DNA of 64,000 nt from assembly GCA_019009955.1 (NCBI GenBank), contig CM032228.1, positions 226,612,501-226,676,500 on the forward strand. The letters are read 5' to 3'. A model generated the notes under the pieces. That model worked only from the letters and a program-made list of their open reading frames with translations. It was not told where the DNA came from and ran no database searches. Within the stretch, counting starts at the first letter, position 1; every line of letters starts with the position of its first letter. The position numbers were made by a program, and so were the translations under genes. Positions 23,801-36,418 of this stretch are shown here, in pieces. Origin of the DNA: Riptortus pedestris (Eukaryota > Arthropoda > Insecta > Hemiptera > Alydidae).

Positions 23801-25560
23801 ATAATAAAACAAACATGCTATAACAAGGAATTAACTTCCATCATAAACAACAATATAAATCTCTTGTCTCTGACAAAGTGCGAATTAAATTTGTTATGTA
23901 ATGCGCAAGTAGGAAGAACTCCCTATAAAAAATAATTAGGACGTTATTCGAGCTGATATAAAAAACACACGTAAGGAATATTCGCTGTCCAAAATGGAGC
24001 CTGGTATTAATTATTTGAATAATAATGTATGGTATTTTTAGATTCGTTAACACCTACATTTTTATTCGTTTATTTTATGTATATTCGATATGATTTACAA
24101 GTTAGTTAATGTCTTGTTGTAATGATATACACTATATTCTTTATCAAGGATTATCATATCTAGCGATTAACTTAAACACACGTGTTAAGGGAAGGCAAGT
24201 CTATGATTATTTATTTTAAAATAAATTATAATTCGTGTAATAAAAACATCCGTATTGTGAGAGTGGAAACAATAACAGTTTTGCATTGCTCTAGAAACAC
24301 CGGATATAAGTCAGGCTTTCAAATACACTAGTTTTTTTTCTTTCTCGAGTCAATTAAAATATACGAAATAATAGAATAAATTATCTAAAATAAAATTAAG
24401 ACTGACATGCTTAGAATTCTACATAAAGCATTTTATTATTCACAATTTTTTCAAAATTGTGAGCACGGTATTAATATTTTTGGGAGGGGCGTGGATGGTA
24501 GAAAGGACATTTCCCTCTCTCGCGCCGTTAGGACAATAAATCTTGACGAGCTAAAACACTCCCAACTTTCCTTTCAGAAGTCTCCCTGCTCCTCCCCTCC
24601 GGCTCCCCATCCCATACACAACCAGAAAACATATATCATTCTATATATAGGAAGAGAAAAATATTTTCCTAGATTCAGTTATGGTACATCTCCCGACGTG
24701 CCCAATATGAAAATATAATTTAGAGAAGAGAAATTCAAGTTCCAGGAGGGCTCAACTGAAGTTTAATTTAAATATACAGTATATTGTCAGATGGTGAGTG
24801 TTGATTGGTCATTGGTTGGTTGATTGCAAAGACAGAGGAAAACTAATAAAATAATAGGTAAAAAAAACAGGTAAAAATCTGTAATATAGGTAAAAAAAAT
24901 CTTAAGAACGGGCTAAATGTATTTGAATTTAATGATTTCAAGTTCTGGGAACAACTTCAATTTAAGCGTAATAAAACAGCTGAATGGAATTTAAGACAAG
25001 TATAAAAAAGTTCTGGCAGGCTAGTGCTGGGATAGCACACATTCATACAAGACTGCTAGCGTTAATAGTTCCGTTTAATTATGATTTTAATAAATAATTG
25101 GAAAATATCATTGTCAAGTCTTTTTTATATGATGTATGCTGTACACGTCTTCGGCACAAGCATAAGACTCTTGATAAAAAACAAACAAAAAAACTCCAAT
25201 ATATCTTTGAGTACTTGTAACGTAACAAGTTTGTGAAGGAATTTATAATTTGTGGGAAGAACTTCATCAGTGATTATTAGCTAAAATTAGTGAGTAAAAG
25301 AAAGCCCGAGTCTATATATTATTATTATTACTAATTATTAGAAATATCCAGTTAAATTTTAGAAAACTTTAAATACTGTTTCGAAATTAGTACAACCATT
25401 TTTCTTCACCTTATTTTACATAATATTCTAAAAGTACAAAGTGCAACAAAGTAAAACGTTGCCCAACTTTCCCAATAAAATTAAGTACACGTATGCTCAC
25501 TAATAATAAAACTGTAATATTCTCATAAACGAATATTATTGAGCAAATGCTTTACATAAA
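23800..25560. other. Non-coding stretch with a GC-richer patch
   Basis: Open frames at 24407-24718 coincide with a CT-rich patch at 24490-24620 and have no other support. Confidence 0.5.
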
Positions 25561-25670
25561 TAGCATTAAAACGACACCACTCACTGTGCATTGTCATCTC
25601 TTCCCACCTTCCAAAGTTGGATAGTTGGTCACTCTTTCCGTGTCGACTGGTTCGGTTAAGTAAACAAAGC

Positions 25671-25692
25671 CCGTTATCAACAATGATAACGG
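25671..25692. promoter_or_regulatory. Perfect 9-bp palindrome with paired GATA and Myb sites
   Basis: CCGTTATCA, four bases, then TGATAACGG: both arms carry a GATAA core overlapping a Myb-type TAACGG. The surrounding 25560-25700 is GC-richer than its flanks. A symmetrical dimer site is plausible. Confidence 0.35.
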
Positions 25693-26890
25693 CACACATT
25701 GAGAGTAATTAGGGAAAAAGGACTTCAAAAAATTCCTCTTCAGGGCTTATCGGTATATTTCTAAAGCATGACATTATAATAGACAGTTTGACACAAATGC
25801 ATTAAACAGACAAGGAATTTCAAATTAGAGCTTATATTTTATGTGCGAATTTAGTCATTGGAATAGGGACAACAGGAATGTGTGGGAATGATCTTGTATT
25901 CTGAGGAAGGAAAACAGGCTAGTCCATCTGGTCTGGGGGGTGGGGGAAGAACTCTTGACTAATGAATTTGAATGGGGAAGATGATATCATCTGAGCTATT
26001 AAGAAGAGGATATTGCGGGGTTAGGATAAGCTCGAGGGTGGATACTTAAGGTTAACCACCCATATTCGTGAAATTAATTAAAATGATCCGTTGATAGTCA
26101 TTAATTAACTGTTGTCTTCGCATTAGCTTAAAAGGGAATAGTTTTAGGAGGAACACTAGCGATTATTATCTAAATTAAAATTGACCTTAGCTCAGATTTC
26201 CTCAAAATTGACTTGACCTATTGTGGTCAGGTGGTTTTAACGAGAGGGTCGATGTGAAAATTCTCAAAGCCTAACGCTGCTGTTAAAATAGAATGAAAAC
26301 CTGTACCATTTATTTTGTAGAATAAAATGGACGACAAAGAAATCATTTTCTAAGGCAGTCATAACAGCAGAAATGAGACACCACCAAATTGTCCAACGGT
26401 TTAGACAAAAAATATGGATTATTCGAAAGAAAAGAACTTGACATTAATAATATTAATGTGTTAGCATTGAGAGTCTTGAAGAGTTTTATCCACCTAGGCT
26501 ACAGAAATTCTGAACAGGAGTATTTTATGAAGATTTTCAAATACAATTTCGAAATGGGCGATTCAAAAAAATAATTTTACGGAAGGCGTATCTAGTGAGG
26601 TTGTGAGGATTCTCGCAGGAATCCTATTATAAAAGCAGCTACTATTATAAAATTAAAAAGCCACTGGCAAAAAGGTTATCATGAATAAATGTAAGAAAAC
26701 AAATAATATAGTTTCAAAAATCAGTAGTATGTCCAATCGAATACCAGCAAATAAAATAATCACAGTTGAACCTCAATTGATAGGAATAAAAGCCTAAACC
26801 TGAAGTATTTGTTCTTGTGTGTTGAGCATTGGGTAGGCAGGATATACTTTTGTTTTGGTTACTGTTACGACCGGAGGTTTGTTTCATTTT

Positions 26891-27120
26891 GGGGCTGAGG
26901 TTAACCATGTGAGTTAAAGCGTTTGCCTTAAACCTAGAGTGGCGAGTTCAATTCCCGCCTGGGTAAAAAGGAATTTTAGTGAAGAACTCATTAAATAAAA
27001 TCCTTAGTCCTACCCTGTTTAGAAAAGACCTGGCAACCTATATAGAAAAGAGATGGCAACCTATAGATTCCCCGTCCCAATTAGCCTGTGTAACGGAAAG
27101 TGGACATTAATGAATAATAA
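26891..27120 (+). mobile_element. tRNA-derived SINE, same family, with internal tandem duplication
   Basis: The head (AACCATGTGAG ... GGCGAGTTCAATTCCCGCC) keeps a good pol III B box. The body and the CCCGTCCCAATTAGCCTGTG tail match the copy at 27850. A 23-bp segment is duplicated in tandem at 27020-27042 and 27043-27065 (TAGAAAAGA..TGGCAACCTA units). Confidence 0.75.
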
Positions 27121-27129
27121 CCTGAAGTA

Positions 27130-27220
27130 TATGATATTAGTGTGAATTTTACAACTATGAGTAAGTTAGCTGAGGTTACACGGTTTAATTCCCGCATTGA
27201 CCCAATTGTATAGTCTAGTC
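27130..27220 (+). mobile_element. tRNA-like head, possible SINE fragment
   Basis: GAGTAAGTTAGCTGAGG then CACGGTTTAATTCCCGC looks like degenerate A and B boxes. It lies ten bases behind a full SINE copy, so it may be a second, nested or dimeric unit. Confidence 0.35.
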
Positions 27221-27289
27221 TGGGAATTGGTAATTGACTGGGAATTACAATAATAATAATGCGTTGCGCGAAGGCAACAATTACATCAA

Positions 27290-27593
27290 GGAAACATTCC
27301 AGTGGACGAGACGAACTGACAAGGGGTGATGAAATATGGCTGGCGCTGTCCGAACTACTGGATCAGAAGTAACAGGAAGGATTAAAGGGTGCGAGTCATT
27401 GTGTATACTAATTGCTATTCATTACACGAATCCAGTAGGGGCGAGCACGGATTCACGATTGACAGGCCGTCTCGTCGTGAATAGGCGTGACGTCGCCCGT
27501 GAACAGAACGTCTACAGACCGTCAGCTGCCTAGGAACGGAAGGGGTAAAGCACCCAATCAGGCGGGCATACAGCACGACTCGTTCGTACTCAC
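27290..27593. promoter_or_regulatory. GC/CpG-rich block of unknown role
   Basis: A block of about 300 bases has raised GC and many CpGs. It includes a TGACGTC (CRE-like palindrome) near 27488 and open frames on both strands (65 codons plus, starting MAGAVRTTGS; the minus frame continues past the donor at 27593). Neither product is recognised. It resembles the other GC islands that accompany candidate exons. Confidence 0.25.
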
Positions 27594-27657
27594 GACCGTC
27601 CGTTTTAGTATCAAAAGTCATCAACCTGATGTATTTACTGAATAAAATGGAGAACAT
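27594..27657 (-). CDS. Possible small first exon (21 codons, phase-1 donor)
   Basis: On the minus strand an ATG at 27657 opens MFSILFSKYIRLMTFDTKTD-G and ends at GGTC/GTGAGTACG, a strong donor, in phase 1. That is the phase the acceptor at 21505 accepts, and it lies about 6 kb upstream of it on the same strand. Against it: the ATG context is poor, and the GC-rich part of the block (27300-27590) lies downstream of the donor rather than upstream. A one-in-three phase match is not strong evidence. Confidence 0.18.
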
Positions 27658-27849
27658 CTGAGGGGAACATCAATTTGTTAAAATATGTCCACTTCTAAAC
27701 ATCTGTTCGTGAAGGACATCGCATGGTGTTGCCGCTCCTTCGAGACGTTCATCCTACTGAGGACCTTCGAAGTACGAAATAGTTTACAGATAAATCAGTG
27801 GGGTATGGAGATATATTGATGATATCCATCACAGTCTTATATTTAAGGG

Positions 27850-28063
27850 AGGCTCTGGGTAGCCATGTGAGGTGAGTAATCTCACTTATTAATCCTACAG
27901 TGGTGAGTTCAACTCTCACCTGGACAAAAGGAATTTATTTATTGACGAACTCATTAAATAAAAACACTGGTCTCACTTTGCCTAAAAAAAGGGTGGTAGC
28001 CTGTAGATAACCCGTCCCAATTAGCCTTAGTAGCACAAATTGGATGTTAATAAATAACAACAA
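27850..28063 (+). mobile_element. Full-length tRNA-derived SINE with target-site duplication
   Basis: The 5' head is tRNA-like, with a degenerate A box (GGGTAGCCATGTGAGG) and a B box (GTGAGTTCAACTCTC). The body contains CATTAAATAAAA, GGTGGTAGCCTGTAGATAAC and CCGTCCCAATTAGC, followed by an (AATAA)-like tail. It is flanked by a perfect 13-bp direct repeat TTATATTTAAGGG at 27837-27849 and 28064-28076, direct evidence of a fairly recent insertion by retrotransposition. Confidence 0.85.
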
Positions 28064-28079
28064 TTATATTTAAGGGCTA

Positions 28080-30213
28080 AGTGGGTACTAAGACATTCAT
28101 CTCATCATGAGAGCTGCATTTTGTGAGAAAGAGAGAGATGGCAAGTGGCTCCACACGTTTGAGTGATGACAGTCGCTTGCCATGTCATGCTCCGAGAGGA
28201 TAAACTAAGCTCCAAATTTTGGTTTGTGACAAGTGCTTTAGAAAGCGCTGACCAGACAACAAGACTGTTGTGGATTTGAAAGATAGTTAGTTCACTTTCT
28301 TTCGTTACGAACGTCACTGAAGTAGGAACGTAAAAACGTTCGTTACATGAAAATAGGAGTTACTAATTTTTTGGATTCTGCAGCTAATCTCTTTTTTAAG
28401 CAACGAATGAACCAAGGTACATCACCCAAATGAATGAATGAACCAGGTTCACCTTTTTATTTAGTGAATGTCAACAATTAAAATCAGTCCCATACCTTGA
28501 AGCTTATATAGAGTCTACCCCTTAATGGACTTGATAATCTCAGATAACATATATTAAATATCTAGTCTAATTTCATATAAAATAAGGCCAACAATTAAAA
28601 AAAAACAAGGTTTTTACAGATGCTTGAACCAAATAATATTAATCAGAATTTTTTTTTTCTAGAAGTATCGTTATACACAAGCTTAAAAACTCATATTTAA
28701 AATTTGAGTACGAATCCTGGGGAGAGAGTTAACCTGAGCTACTGATAAATCAGATTGGACACAATTAATGAATCTAAAAAAGTGGCCGAAATGTGAATGA
28801 ATTTTCTATCAAACTGATACCATAACATTATGAACGTACAAAATAGAAAATTGGTCTAAATCTTTTAAGTGGGGTTGAGAGCTTCTAGCCCCAGTGTTAA
28901 TGTCCTAAAGGCGATTTTATGTATAATTAAATAAGATTATATTCTGAGTTTAGAAGAAACCTTTTCAGCAGTGTAAATGGCACGTCTACGTACCACTAAG
29001 CTAAATAGTTAAATGCAGTACAATAGTTATACATTGTTATAAATTATTCTCCCTGCAGATTAATTACCTTCTTTGTGCCTTCTTGCTCTGGAAAACCCTA
29101 ATCGAACTGGCAAAGTGTCTTAGGCCAAGTTATCTACAAATGATGACAATGTTTTGTTCCTTTATCTTATCATTTTCACAACTTCATAAGTACCTTCCTA
29201 TTCGCAGGTTGCAGGGATACCCTAATTCACACATATAAAGAGCACATTATTTTCCTAAGGACAATGGGTTCTGCTCATTACCAAGAAAATGTACAATAGG
29301 TGCGCCAAATCCCTTATCTAAGCGTGCGAGATAAGATACGACAGCATTGTGAGTCCCCTGCAGTTCACAGATGAGTCATAGGTTTGGCTCTCTCTTCAGG
29401 TACTCCCACGACAATGATAGCTTATCTAAACGACGCCCGCTTCTAGTAAACAGTTCCTAAATGTTTACCAGAAGGTTTTACACTTTTGCGTGATATGCGC
29501 TACAAATAAACGAAACAAACATTACGGCATTTTGAAATACTCTCTGTTATCAAAACAACTCTAATTTTGTCACATGAAACAATAACAACGCGATTTTAAA
29601 ATAGTTCTAGAACGGTGAAAAATGCCTCTATTTCATTATCTTATTGTTGATCTACCTTTGATGTACTACATATAATATTTTTGAAGTTTTTAAAATAATA
29701 ACAAACTACCTAAATTGATTACTTAAAAAGCAATATAACTTACTGAAAGTTCTTTTTCATTAGAGTCAATAGGTACTTCCGAAGTAAATTCTTTTGATTG
29801 ATTAAATTTGTGCTAATACCGACTCCAATTATAAATTTATTATAAGATATACCTAAGTATGAAACTGAATTGATTGTCGGAGTATATTTTGCAAAGTCTA
29901 CACGTATAACCGCTGGCACGGATATTAATATCTTTATTTATACTTCTAGGTTAATTAAATTATACCAGAGACGTTTGCGAGAAATGTTTTTTTCTAAGAC
30001 TTGCCCGAAATTTATATAATTTATCTCCTCGAAAAGTTATTATTATTATTTATTACAGATACACTACACAAGGGGGGTGAAGTGAGTATTGTTCAAATCG
30101 TTGCTATTTCTGAGTTATACACATTTTACGGGGTAGAAAAAGAACGCCAACTCCGCCTTCAGGTCCTGTTGACACTAAAATTAAATGAGTTATATTGTCG
30201 TATGCTTGACATA

Positions 30214-30251
<38 letters not shown>

Positions 30252-31110
30252 ATGTCAACAGGCTCCTTATCGTAATAAACTTATTGTGGACGAAAACAGC
30301 CTATTTATGTTTATTCAAAATTTCATAAGAGTAAATTCTTAATTAGTAATCTTAACCTCATAATAAAAACCTGAGACGTTAAAAAATTATAAAATCTTTG
30401 TTCTATTCACGGTTTAGTTCATATAATTTGCTATATAAATTTAGAAAGGGTTGAGGGGCATTCCCTAACACTTTTCTAATATCATTTTTGTTCGGTAAAC
30501 ATGAAAATAAGACTTAAACCCTTCAAAATATAATAAAAATATAAAAGAAATCAAAATAAGATTTAGTTCTATGGGTAAAAGAAAAGGTAAATGATCCAAT
30601 GAGAGATATTATGACTTAAAGAACCGCTTATCATTAGTCTAAAACAAGAGTTTGAAAGACCCTTTACAAAGGGAGATAAAAACGAGGGGTTGGAAGTGAT
30701 CAGTCCTAACTAAGATGGTTATTTAGTTTCACTTCAGAAAGACTTCTTTAATGAAAACTCTTTCCCTTCTTTTTTCACCTCGTGATTTTTTCATCGTTAG
30801 TTCTTTACCTTTTTTTTAATGCGGGGGAGAAATGAGCTCGATTTTTTTTAAACACAAAAAAAAGGGACATATGCTTTCTTAAAGTAAATCTCAGACCAAA
30901 GTTAGAGGAAGCCATAAAGAACGAAAGGGAAAAACTAACTAACTAAATAGATAAATATTCAGTTTAACCACAAGGCTTAACAAGGATTTCTGGGACGGAA
31001 AAGTGTAAACACCCATTATTTGCCTAGTTTGGGTAATGAAAGAGCGAATATACTTAAATGAACTTTTATTAAATAATTAGAATTGAGAGTTCTGGTTCCC
31101 ATTTTGTTTT
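28080..31110. other. Non-coding AT-rich stretch
   Basis: An acceptor-like ctctctcttcag near 29399 is followed by no convincing exon. Confidence 0.5.
30219..30247. repeat. Poly-T run of 29
   Basis: Homopolymer. No SINE or other retroelement body was recognised next to it. Confidence 0.9.
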
Positions 31111-31270
31111 TAATAAAGTGATTTATTAACGACCTTGGCAACGGCTAGTTGGGAAGATCTAGGATTTGACTAAGGAATTTATTTAGTACGTCTCTAAATA
31201 AATTAGTATTGGCCAGCAAGAATCGTACCCACGACTCTAGGTTTGCCTTAAGCGCATTAAGACTCTTAAG
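31111..31270 (-). mobile_element. Diverged SINE, same family
   Basis: The minus strand shows CCTAGAGTCGTGGGTACGAT (head) and a shortened body with CCCAACTAGCCGTTGCC and TTAATAAATC. It is more diverged than the other copies. Confidence 0.5.
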
Positions 31271-31279
31271 GAGAGTACA

Positions 31280-34240
31280 TGTGTGGGCACTTTAGGTGGA
31301 GGTGTATGACATTTTCTGGGCCAAAATTCTCCACTAATGCTTTGAAGGTACATTGATCCCATCGAAACATGCTCAGTAGGCATCGCACAGTCGTTATAGT
31401 TTCCGTTGGGTACCGGAAAGGATAGGGAATGTTCAAATCCAGAAAAATGATTGGAATAGATCAAGCCTAATTTATTATTAAGTAAAACACGAAAAATTAC
31501 ATGGTAAATCAATAATTTAGGTTTTGCATAAAGACCCCCTTAGCAGTTTATTTCTTGCAAATTAAGGTATTTCGTTAATTATGAAGTGAGAGAAATAATA
31601 CATCTGACTCACTCTTTTCAACATAATACGTTTTATATATAAATTCCAAGCGATGCATGCTGAAACGATATCATGCTACCATTTTAATTAGAAGGGCCCA
31701 CAGGTCATTTATATAGTAATTTTTTAACTTAATTAAACACTAAATAATTAATTGTAATTAAAAACTATCAGATATTGTGAAACCACGAAAGTTTTCGTGA
31801 TGAGGCGCACGATTTATCTGACATTCGTTGCCAGGTTGTCTAACGCTTGGTAAAAAATAATTTTTATAGGGAAAGAGAAAAAAATATAGGCAAAAACAGT
31901 CAATATCTATTTGTATGCAAAAAATAAAGTAAACTGTAATTGTTGGTTGTTAAATATATGTTGAGCCGATAGAATAAATGTATCATCAGAATAGAGCAAT
32001 GACATATTCAAATCAGCCTGGGATATTGGTTTTTGGGGTTCGGTGGATGGAATGAAGGCTGACATCAAATCAAAGGTCCGGAATATATAATGGATCTCTA
32101 ATCTGTGGGCAGATTGACAACATAATTGCTTCTTGATAGAATACAAGCAAATAAAAACAGTATACAATTATTTCTTCAATTTTTCCAAGATCTATGGTAC
32201 AACATATATCTAAATACGCTACAAAACTGTCAACAACAACTGTTAATGGGACCATAAATTCGTAGAAATGTATGTATGTATGTAGGCATGTTATTTTTAT
32301 TGTATTCAATGCTAGCGAGGTTAACGAAGCGAATCCAAACCAAATCCTACTTAAATATTTAATGCTTTAATAATCTTAAATGAAATATCACTCGTTTTGC
32401 TCTTGTTGTAAAGCCCAGAATTACCCGGAACACATAAATTGGACTATAAACATATAACTGTAATTAATGTACATTTAGTTCTTATCTTCAACTGCCGGTG
32501 TTGGTATATTGAGAAGGAATTAGAAACACGAAGAAAATAATCATTTTCACCGGCGAGACGAAAAATGCATAGACCCCTAACTTATACTTCCTTGGGATAA
32601 GAAGACAAAAAGGGACAGTTGAAGGACAGAAAAAGAGATATATTTCATTCTGACTTGGGGAGTTCGCTTTCTTAAACCAGTCGTGACAAATTGGAAATTT
32701 GAGTTAAGACCTTTTCGGCGACTTGGGAGAGGAAAGAAGAGACAGTCCTCGTTCCCAGGAGGCGGGAGGTCCTTGGTGCCGAGTGACAGACCAACAAAAA
32801 AGCGGCCCAGACACTGATAGATAGCAACCAACCCAAATATGTCATCCAATTGATTAACTACTATTAACAGCTATTGGCTCCTTTCTTTGGCTAACTATTC
32901 CAGGGTGACGCTGTTCCTAGGTATGGAGATGGTTTGTAGGGGGAAAATGCTTTTTATTTATTTACCTAGATGATTAGCGGACTTCAAGGTAGGACGTCTA
33001 TCTGTTTTCCTTAACTACTTGATTAAAGAAGTAGAAACTTCTATCCCTATCACGAATAAGCGAAGGCGAATCATGTATATATTGACTTCCTTCCAAAGCA
33101 CTGTAACTCAGGCTGAGTCACTCCCATAGTAATTGAGATAATGATAATCAACTTTTTAAAGTTTTTGAAAAGTGGAATTCAGATCGAAGATTAATGAGAA
33201 GTATTTTTACATTGATTGATTCCACATTAGTGTTACGTGGTAACATAGACTACCGTGAACGATATTTTGTATCCAGGATGACGTGCCAAAGGATTTATAC
33301 ATCCAAAGAGAACGCTGCAGATTGGAGAGGGAGGGGTTGGGAAGTAACTAAGTAGTCGTGTTATTTGTTTTGTTCAATTTGGAAAATAGACAAAACATTG
33401 AGAAATGAGTTACTTCTAACGCTACGTCATGAGTATTTCATATACTCTCTAACAAGAAACAATAAATTTGGAGAACGAAAAGTAAATAAACAAAGAAATG
33501 TTATAAAAACCTCAGTGGCAACCCGCGAGTGTTTCAATGGAAAAAATATCTTTTGAACGGAGTAGTTAAATACTTTTTGCATTTATTTATGATATAAGTA
33601 ATAGTTTATGCTGTCTGCACTTGCGATGTCTAAATAAAGAAGTATTACATGCTTAAAAGAATTGGGATATCCGTTTTCACTTGTTAAAAAGTGATCAACC
33701 AAGTAACTTATAAATGGTTTAGTCTATCAAGTAATTCCCAGGGAAAACTAGGACTCCTTAATATTTTGTTGCAGTCTATCAAAGGACGCTTAAAGTGTGT
33801 TTAAAAACATTAAGACCATCAATCGAAGTTGTACTTTATGTAAAATAATATGCGTAGGAGTGGAAATTTAAAACAGAATGAAATGGAGGCGCTTGGGCTT
33901 ATATTAATTGCGGAATATCATCATATTGGAAGGTACTCTCAGTAGTTGGAAGACGAGAGTAGTTTCGATCTACATCCTATGAGCTCATGAGGGAGACTGC
34001 TAGTCTTCGGAATAGCATGGGCGAATCCCCACTCCTCACAACTTCGGCTATGTTCGGTTTGTTTCGCAGAAACGCCACTAACTGATAACTGAGTCTAATT
34101 TTCAGTTCAAAAGGTTTTAATTGTATGAAATGGGACTGCATCGAGACATAATAAAATATGAGGAATTTATTAGATGGTGAATTCACTAGAAAATTAAAGT
34201 ATCCTCCTTGGTGATAAGCACTTCCAAATCAGCCATAGTT
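31280..34240. other. Mostly non-coding; GC-richer minus-strand frame at 32577-32849
   Basis: The 90-codon minus frame has a true ATG (MDDIFGLVAIYQCLGRFFVG) and a GC-rich middle, but no recognised domain and no good donor. It may be regulatory. Confidence 0.4.
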
Positions 34241-34244
34241 GCAG

Positions 34245-34409
34245 ATAGCTGTCGTTAGCTTAATTCATGAGCAACACTGTATGTCAATGTTGTATAGTTC
34301 TGGCCAACTGAAAGAAACGAGATTCTACTGTACACTTAATAGAAGAGCTTTCTTAATAGACAATTGTCATTTACAAGAGCTTAAACGTGGAAATGGACGA
34401 CTTATAATT
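34245..34409 (+). CDS. Possible plus-strand internal exon (55 codons)
   Basis: An acceptor (atagttgcag) and a donor (ATAATT/GTAAGTGT) bound a 165-nt segment with one open frame, reading IAVVSLIHEQHCMSMLYSSG and ending LQELKRGNGRLII. The frame continues 20 codons past the donor. The pyrimidine tract is poor and the last exon base is T. No family is recognised. Open frames of this length occur by chance many times in this window, so support is weak. Confidence 0.15.
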
Positions 34410-34492
34410 GTAAGTGTAAGGCATAATGTTAGAGCTGAATTTGCGCTGCAGCCGAAACCTAGCTGACAATGGTCCAATTATACAATTTAATC

Positions 34493-34565
34493 AGGCGGTG
34501 AATTCAGAGCGGGAGGATTTCAAGCGAGGGGGGAGGGTATCTGAATACTGGCAATTTCACCGCCT
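34493..34565. promoter_or_regulatory. Inverted repeat AGGCGGTGAA ... TTCACCGCCT
   Basis: Two perfect 10-bp arms (34493-34502 and 34556-34565) are separated by 53 bases of purine-rich DNA. The block is GC-rich and lies between a possible exon and an (AT)n tract. It could be a regulatory dyad or a hairpin. Confidence 0.25.
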
Positions 34566-34715
34566 ACTCGAATCCCCCTCCCCCTCCCCCAATGGAAATT
34601 TCATTCTACACTGCATCAACGATGGCCAATCTCCTCTCACTGCTACCCTTTCTAATCCAGCTATACTGCTTTATTGAAATAATCATCATCTCATTTAGAG
34701 GGAAGGAAGAGAACC

Positions 34716-34718
<3 letters not shown>

Positions 34719-34774
<56 letters not shown>
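34719..34774. repeat. (TA)n microsatellite
   Basis: About 28 uninterrupted TA units. The open frame across it is an artefact. Confidence 0.95.
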
Positions 34775-34777
<3 letters not shown>

Positions 34778-35674
34778 TTCAGTCGATTTGTAAACTGCTC
34801 ATCTATTTGCTATAATAGTTTCTTCGGTCATGCATAGAAATTTGAAGATGACCGAAGGACATTTGGATACATTTTAAACTATATAGTATTTTCATAAAGA
34901 AAGTTTTCGACTCCAATGTCTGATTTTCCGTGATGGAATACATGGATGACGTCTTTTAAATAAATATTCAAATTTAATCGGGGGATGAGGTGATAAGTGA
35001 TAAGGTTTAAATAAAAATTGCGAGTAGATCTTTACTGACGCTTGAAAACGTTAAAAATTGGAATAACGCCGTTAATATTTGACCTAGATAAAAATACATT
35101 AATTACTTTATCAACATGACTGACTCTATTTACGTATAATACGGTGTTTACGATTTCAAATTTGAACCCTCTCTGAAACTCTGCTCCTTAAAGTAGCATA
35201 TTGTAACTCATAAATTATTTATTTACTTCTTCGCAGAGGTAACAATTTTTTTTTTCTCATTAAGTCTAAGGAGTTCATTAACTGGAAATGCGTGCAGATA
35301 TGTAAGCGTTTACCTCCACTTATTTACATATATACATCAACATGTTTGTTTGTTGAGTGGTCTCCAAAAGACGTTTGATTGAGCCACCTGTAAGCTAGCA
35401 GGTCCCTGAATGGCCTGGAGTCAAGGAGCGTAGTTCCTCACGTCCAAAGGGGGTGGGAACCAGTGTATGTGGCGGGTAATGAGGGGGGCCATCTTCACGA
35501 AAAAAACTAATTTACATTACAACAAAATTGATTACCTCGTCAGTTCACGGACCAAAGCTTCTCAGTTACAACAAGAACATCTACCAAAGAGTTTTAAAGG
35601 TATTTACAGAATAGGATCTTTCGTAATTCCCTAAGGTTGTATTGACTCTATACATGTTGACATTTTGGCGGGCA

Positions 35675-35765
35675 CGGGAGTAGTGCTTTTGTAGTGTAAT
35701 GGATTTCTAACCAAGATGTTTCGGGTAAGAACCTCGCGTGTTCAGTTCACCGCTAAATGTTGATT
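35675..35765 (+). mobile_element. tRNA-like sequence, possible member of a second SINE family
   Basis: TTTTGTAGTGTAATGG and CGTGTTCAGTTCACC have the spacing of pol III A and B boxes. The sequence cannot fold into a normal tRNA with a clear anticodon arm, and the downstream body does not match the main SINE family. Confidence 0.3.
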
Positions 35766-36230
35766 AGCTGTGGGATCAACTGGTTTTAGGTTGATATTTT
35801 ATCCGAGTAATCCTGTATTTTGGATTAAAGAAACCCGTATATTCTGACTATGAAAGCCAAGCCCATGAATTCTAGATGGGAAAGTACGTTTCTAATAATC
35901 TTTCTTTTCGTCTACTGTAAAATTTAAATTTCTGAAGAACCCTTCTCCCTTTATACTCATATTAAATGTTGTAACATTTTCCCAAAAGCCCACTACAATA
36001 TTCCACGACGTTTACTGCAATAGTTATACAGGATTGTATTACAGTTCATTATAGTAGTTCTGAAGAACGATGGCATCGTGTCTAAAATTTTTATAAAAAT
36101 ATAAATACTTTAATTTGTGTGGAATACTCAACAATTTATATTAGGCCCAGCTCTGAAACAAATCTTGACAACCTCGGTATAAATTGCTTTGTAGTCCACT
36201 TTATTATATCACTGTACGAGTTAATCTATT

Positions 36231-36348
36231 AGCAGATTTCCCTTAGGGGAAATCAGCTATTGAGGTCGTACTCATGACGCGAGTTTCGAAAAATTTCTTC
36301 AAATGTCCATCGATCCTACCCAGGAGATGACGAAAATGAGGTCCGCTC

Positions 36349-36418
<70 letters not shown>

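Noticed and set aside
24407..24718. 103-codon plus-strand frame
   Set aside because: Crosses a CT-rich patch and an AT tract; no domain or splice support.
30001..30342. 113-codon plus frame with a poly-Phe run
   Set aside because: Runs through a 29-base T homopolymer; chance ORF.
34592..34837. Frame encoding alternating Tyr-Ile
   Set aside because: Translation of the (TA)n microsatellite.
35685..35760. Functional tRNA gene
   Set aside because: A and B box-like sequences are present but no proper cloverleaf or anticodon arm; treated as SINE-like.
36353..36414. AT tract as replication origin or promoter
   Set aside because: Simple microsatellite inside a repeat element; the same position is AT-rich in other copies.
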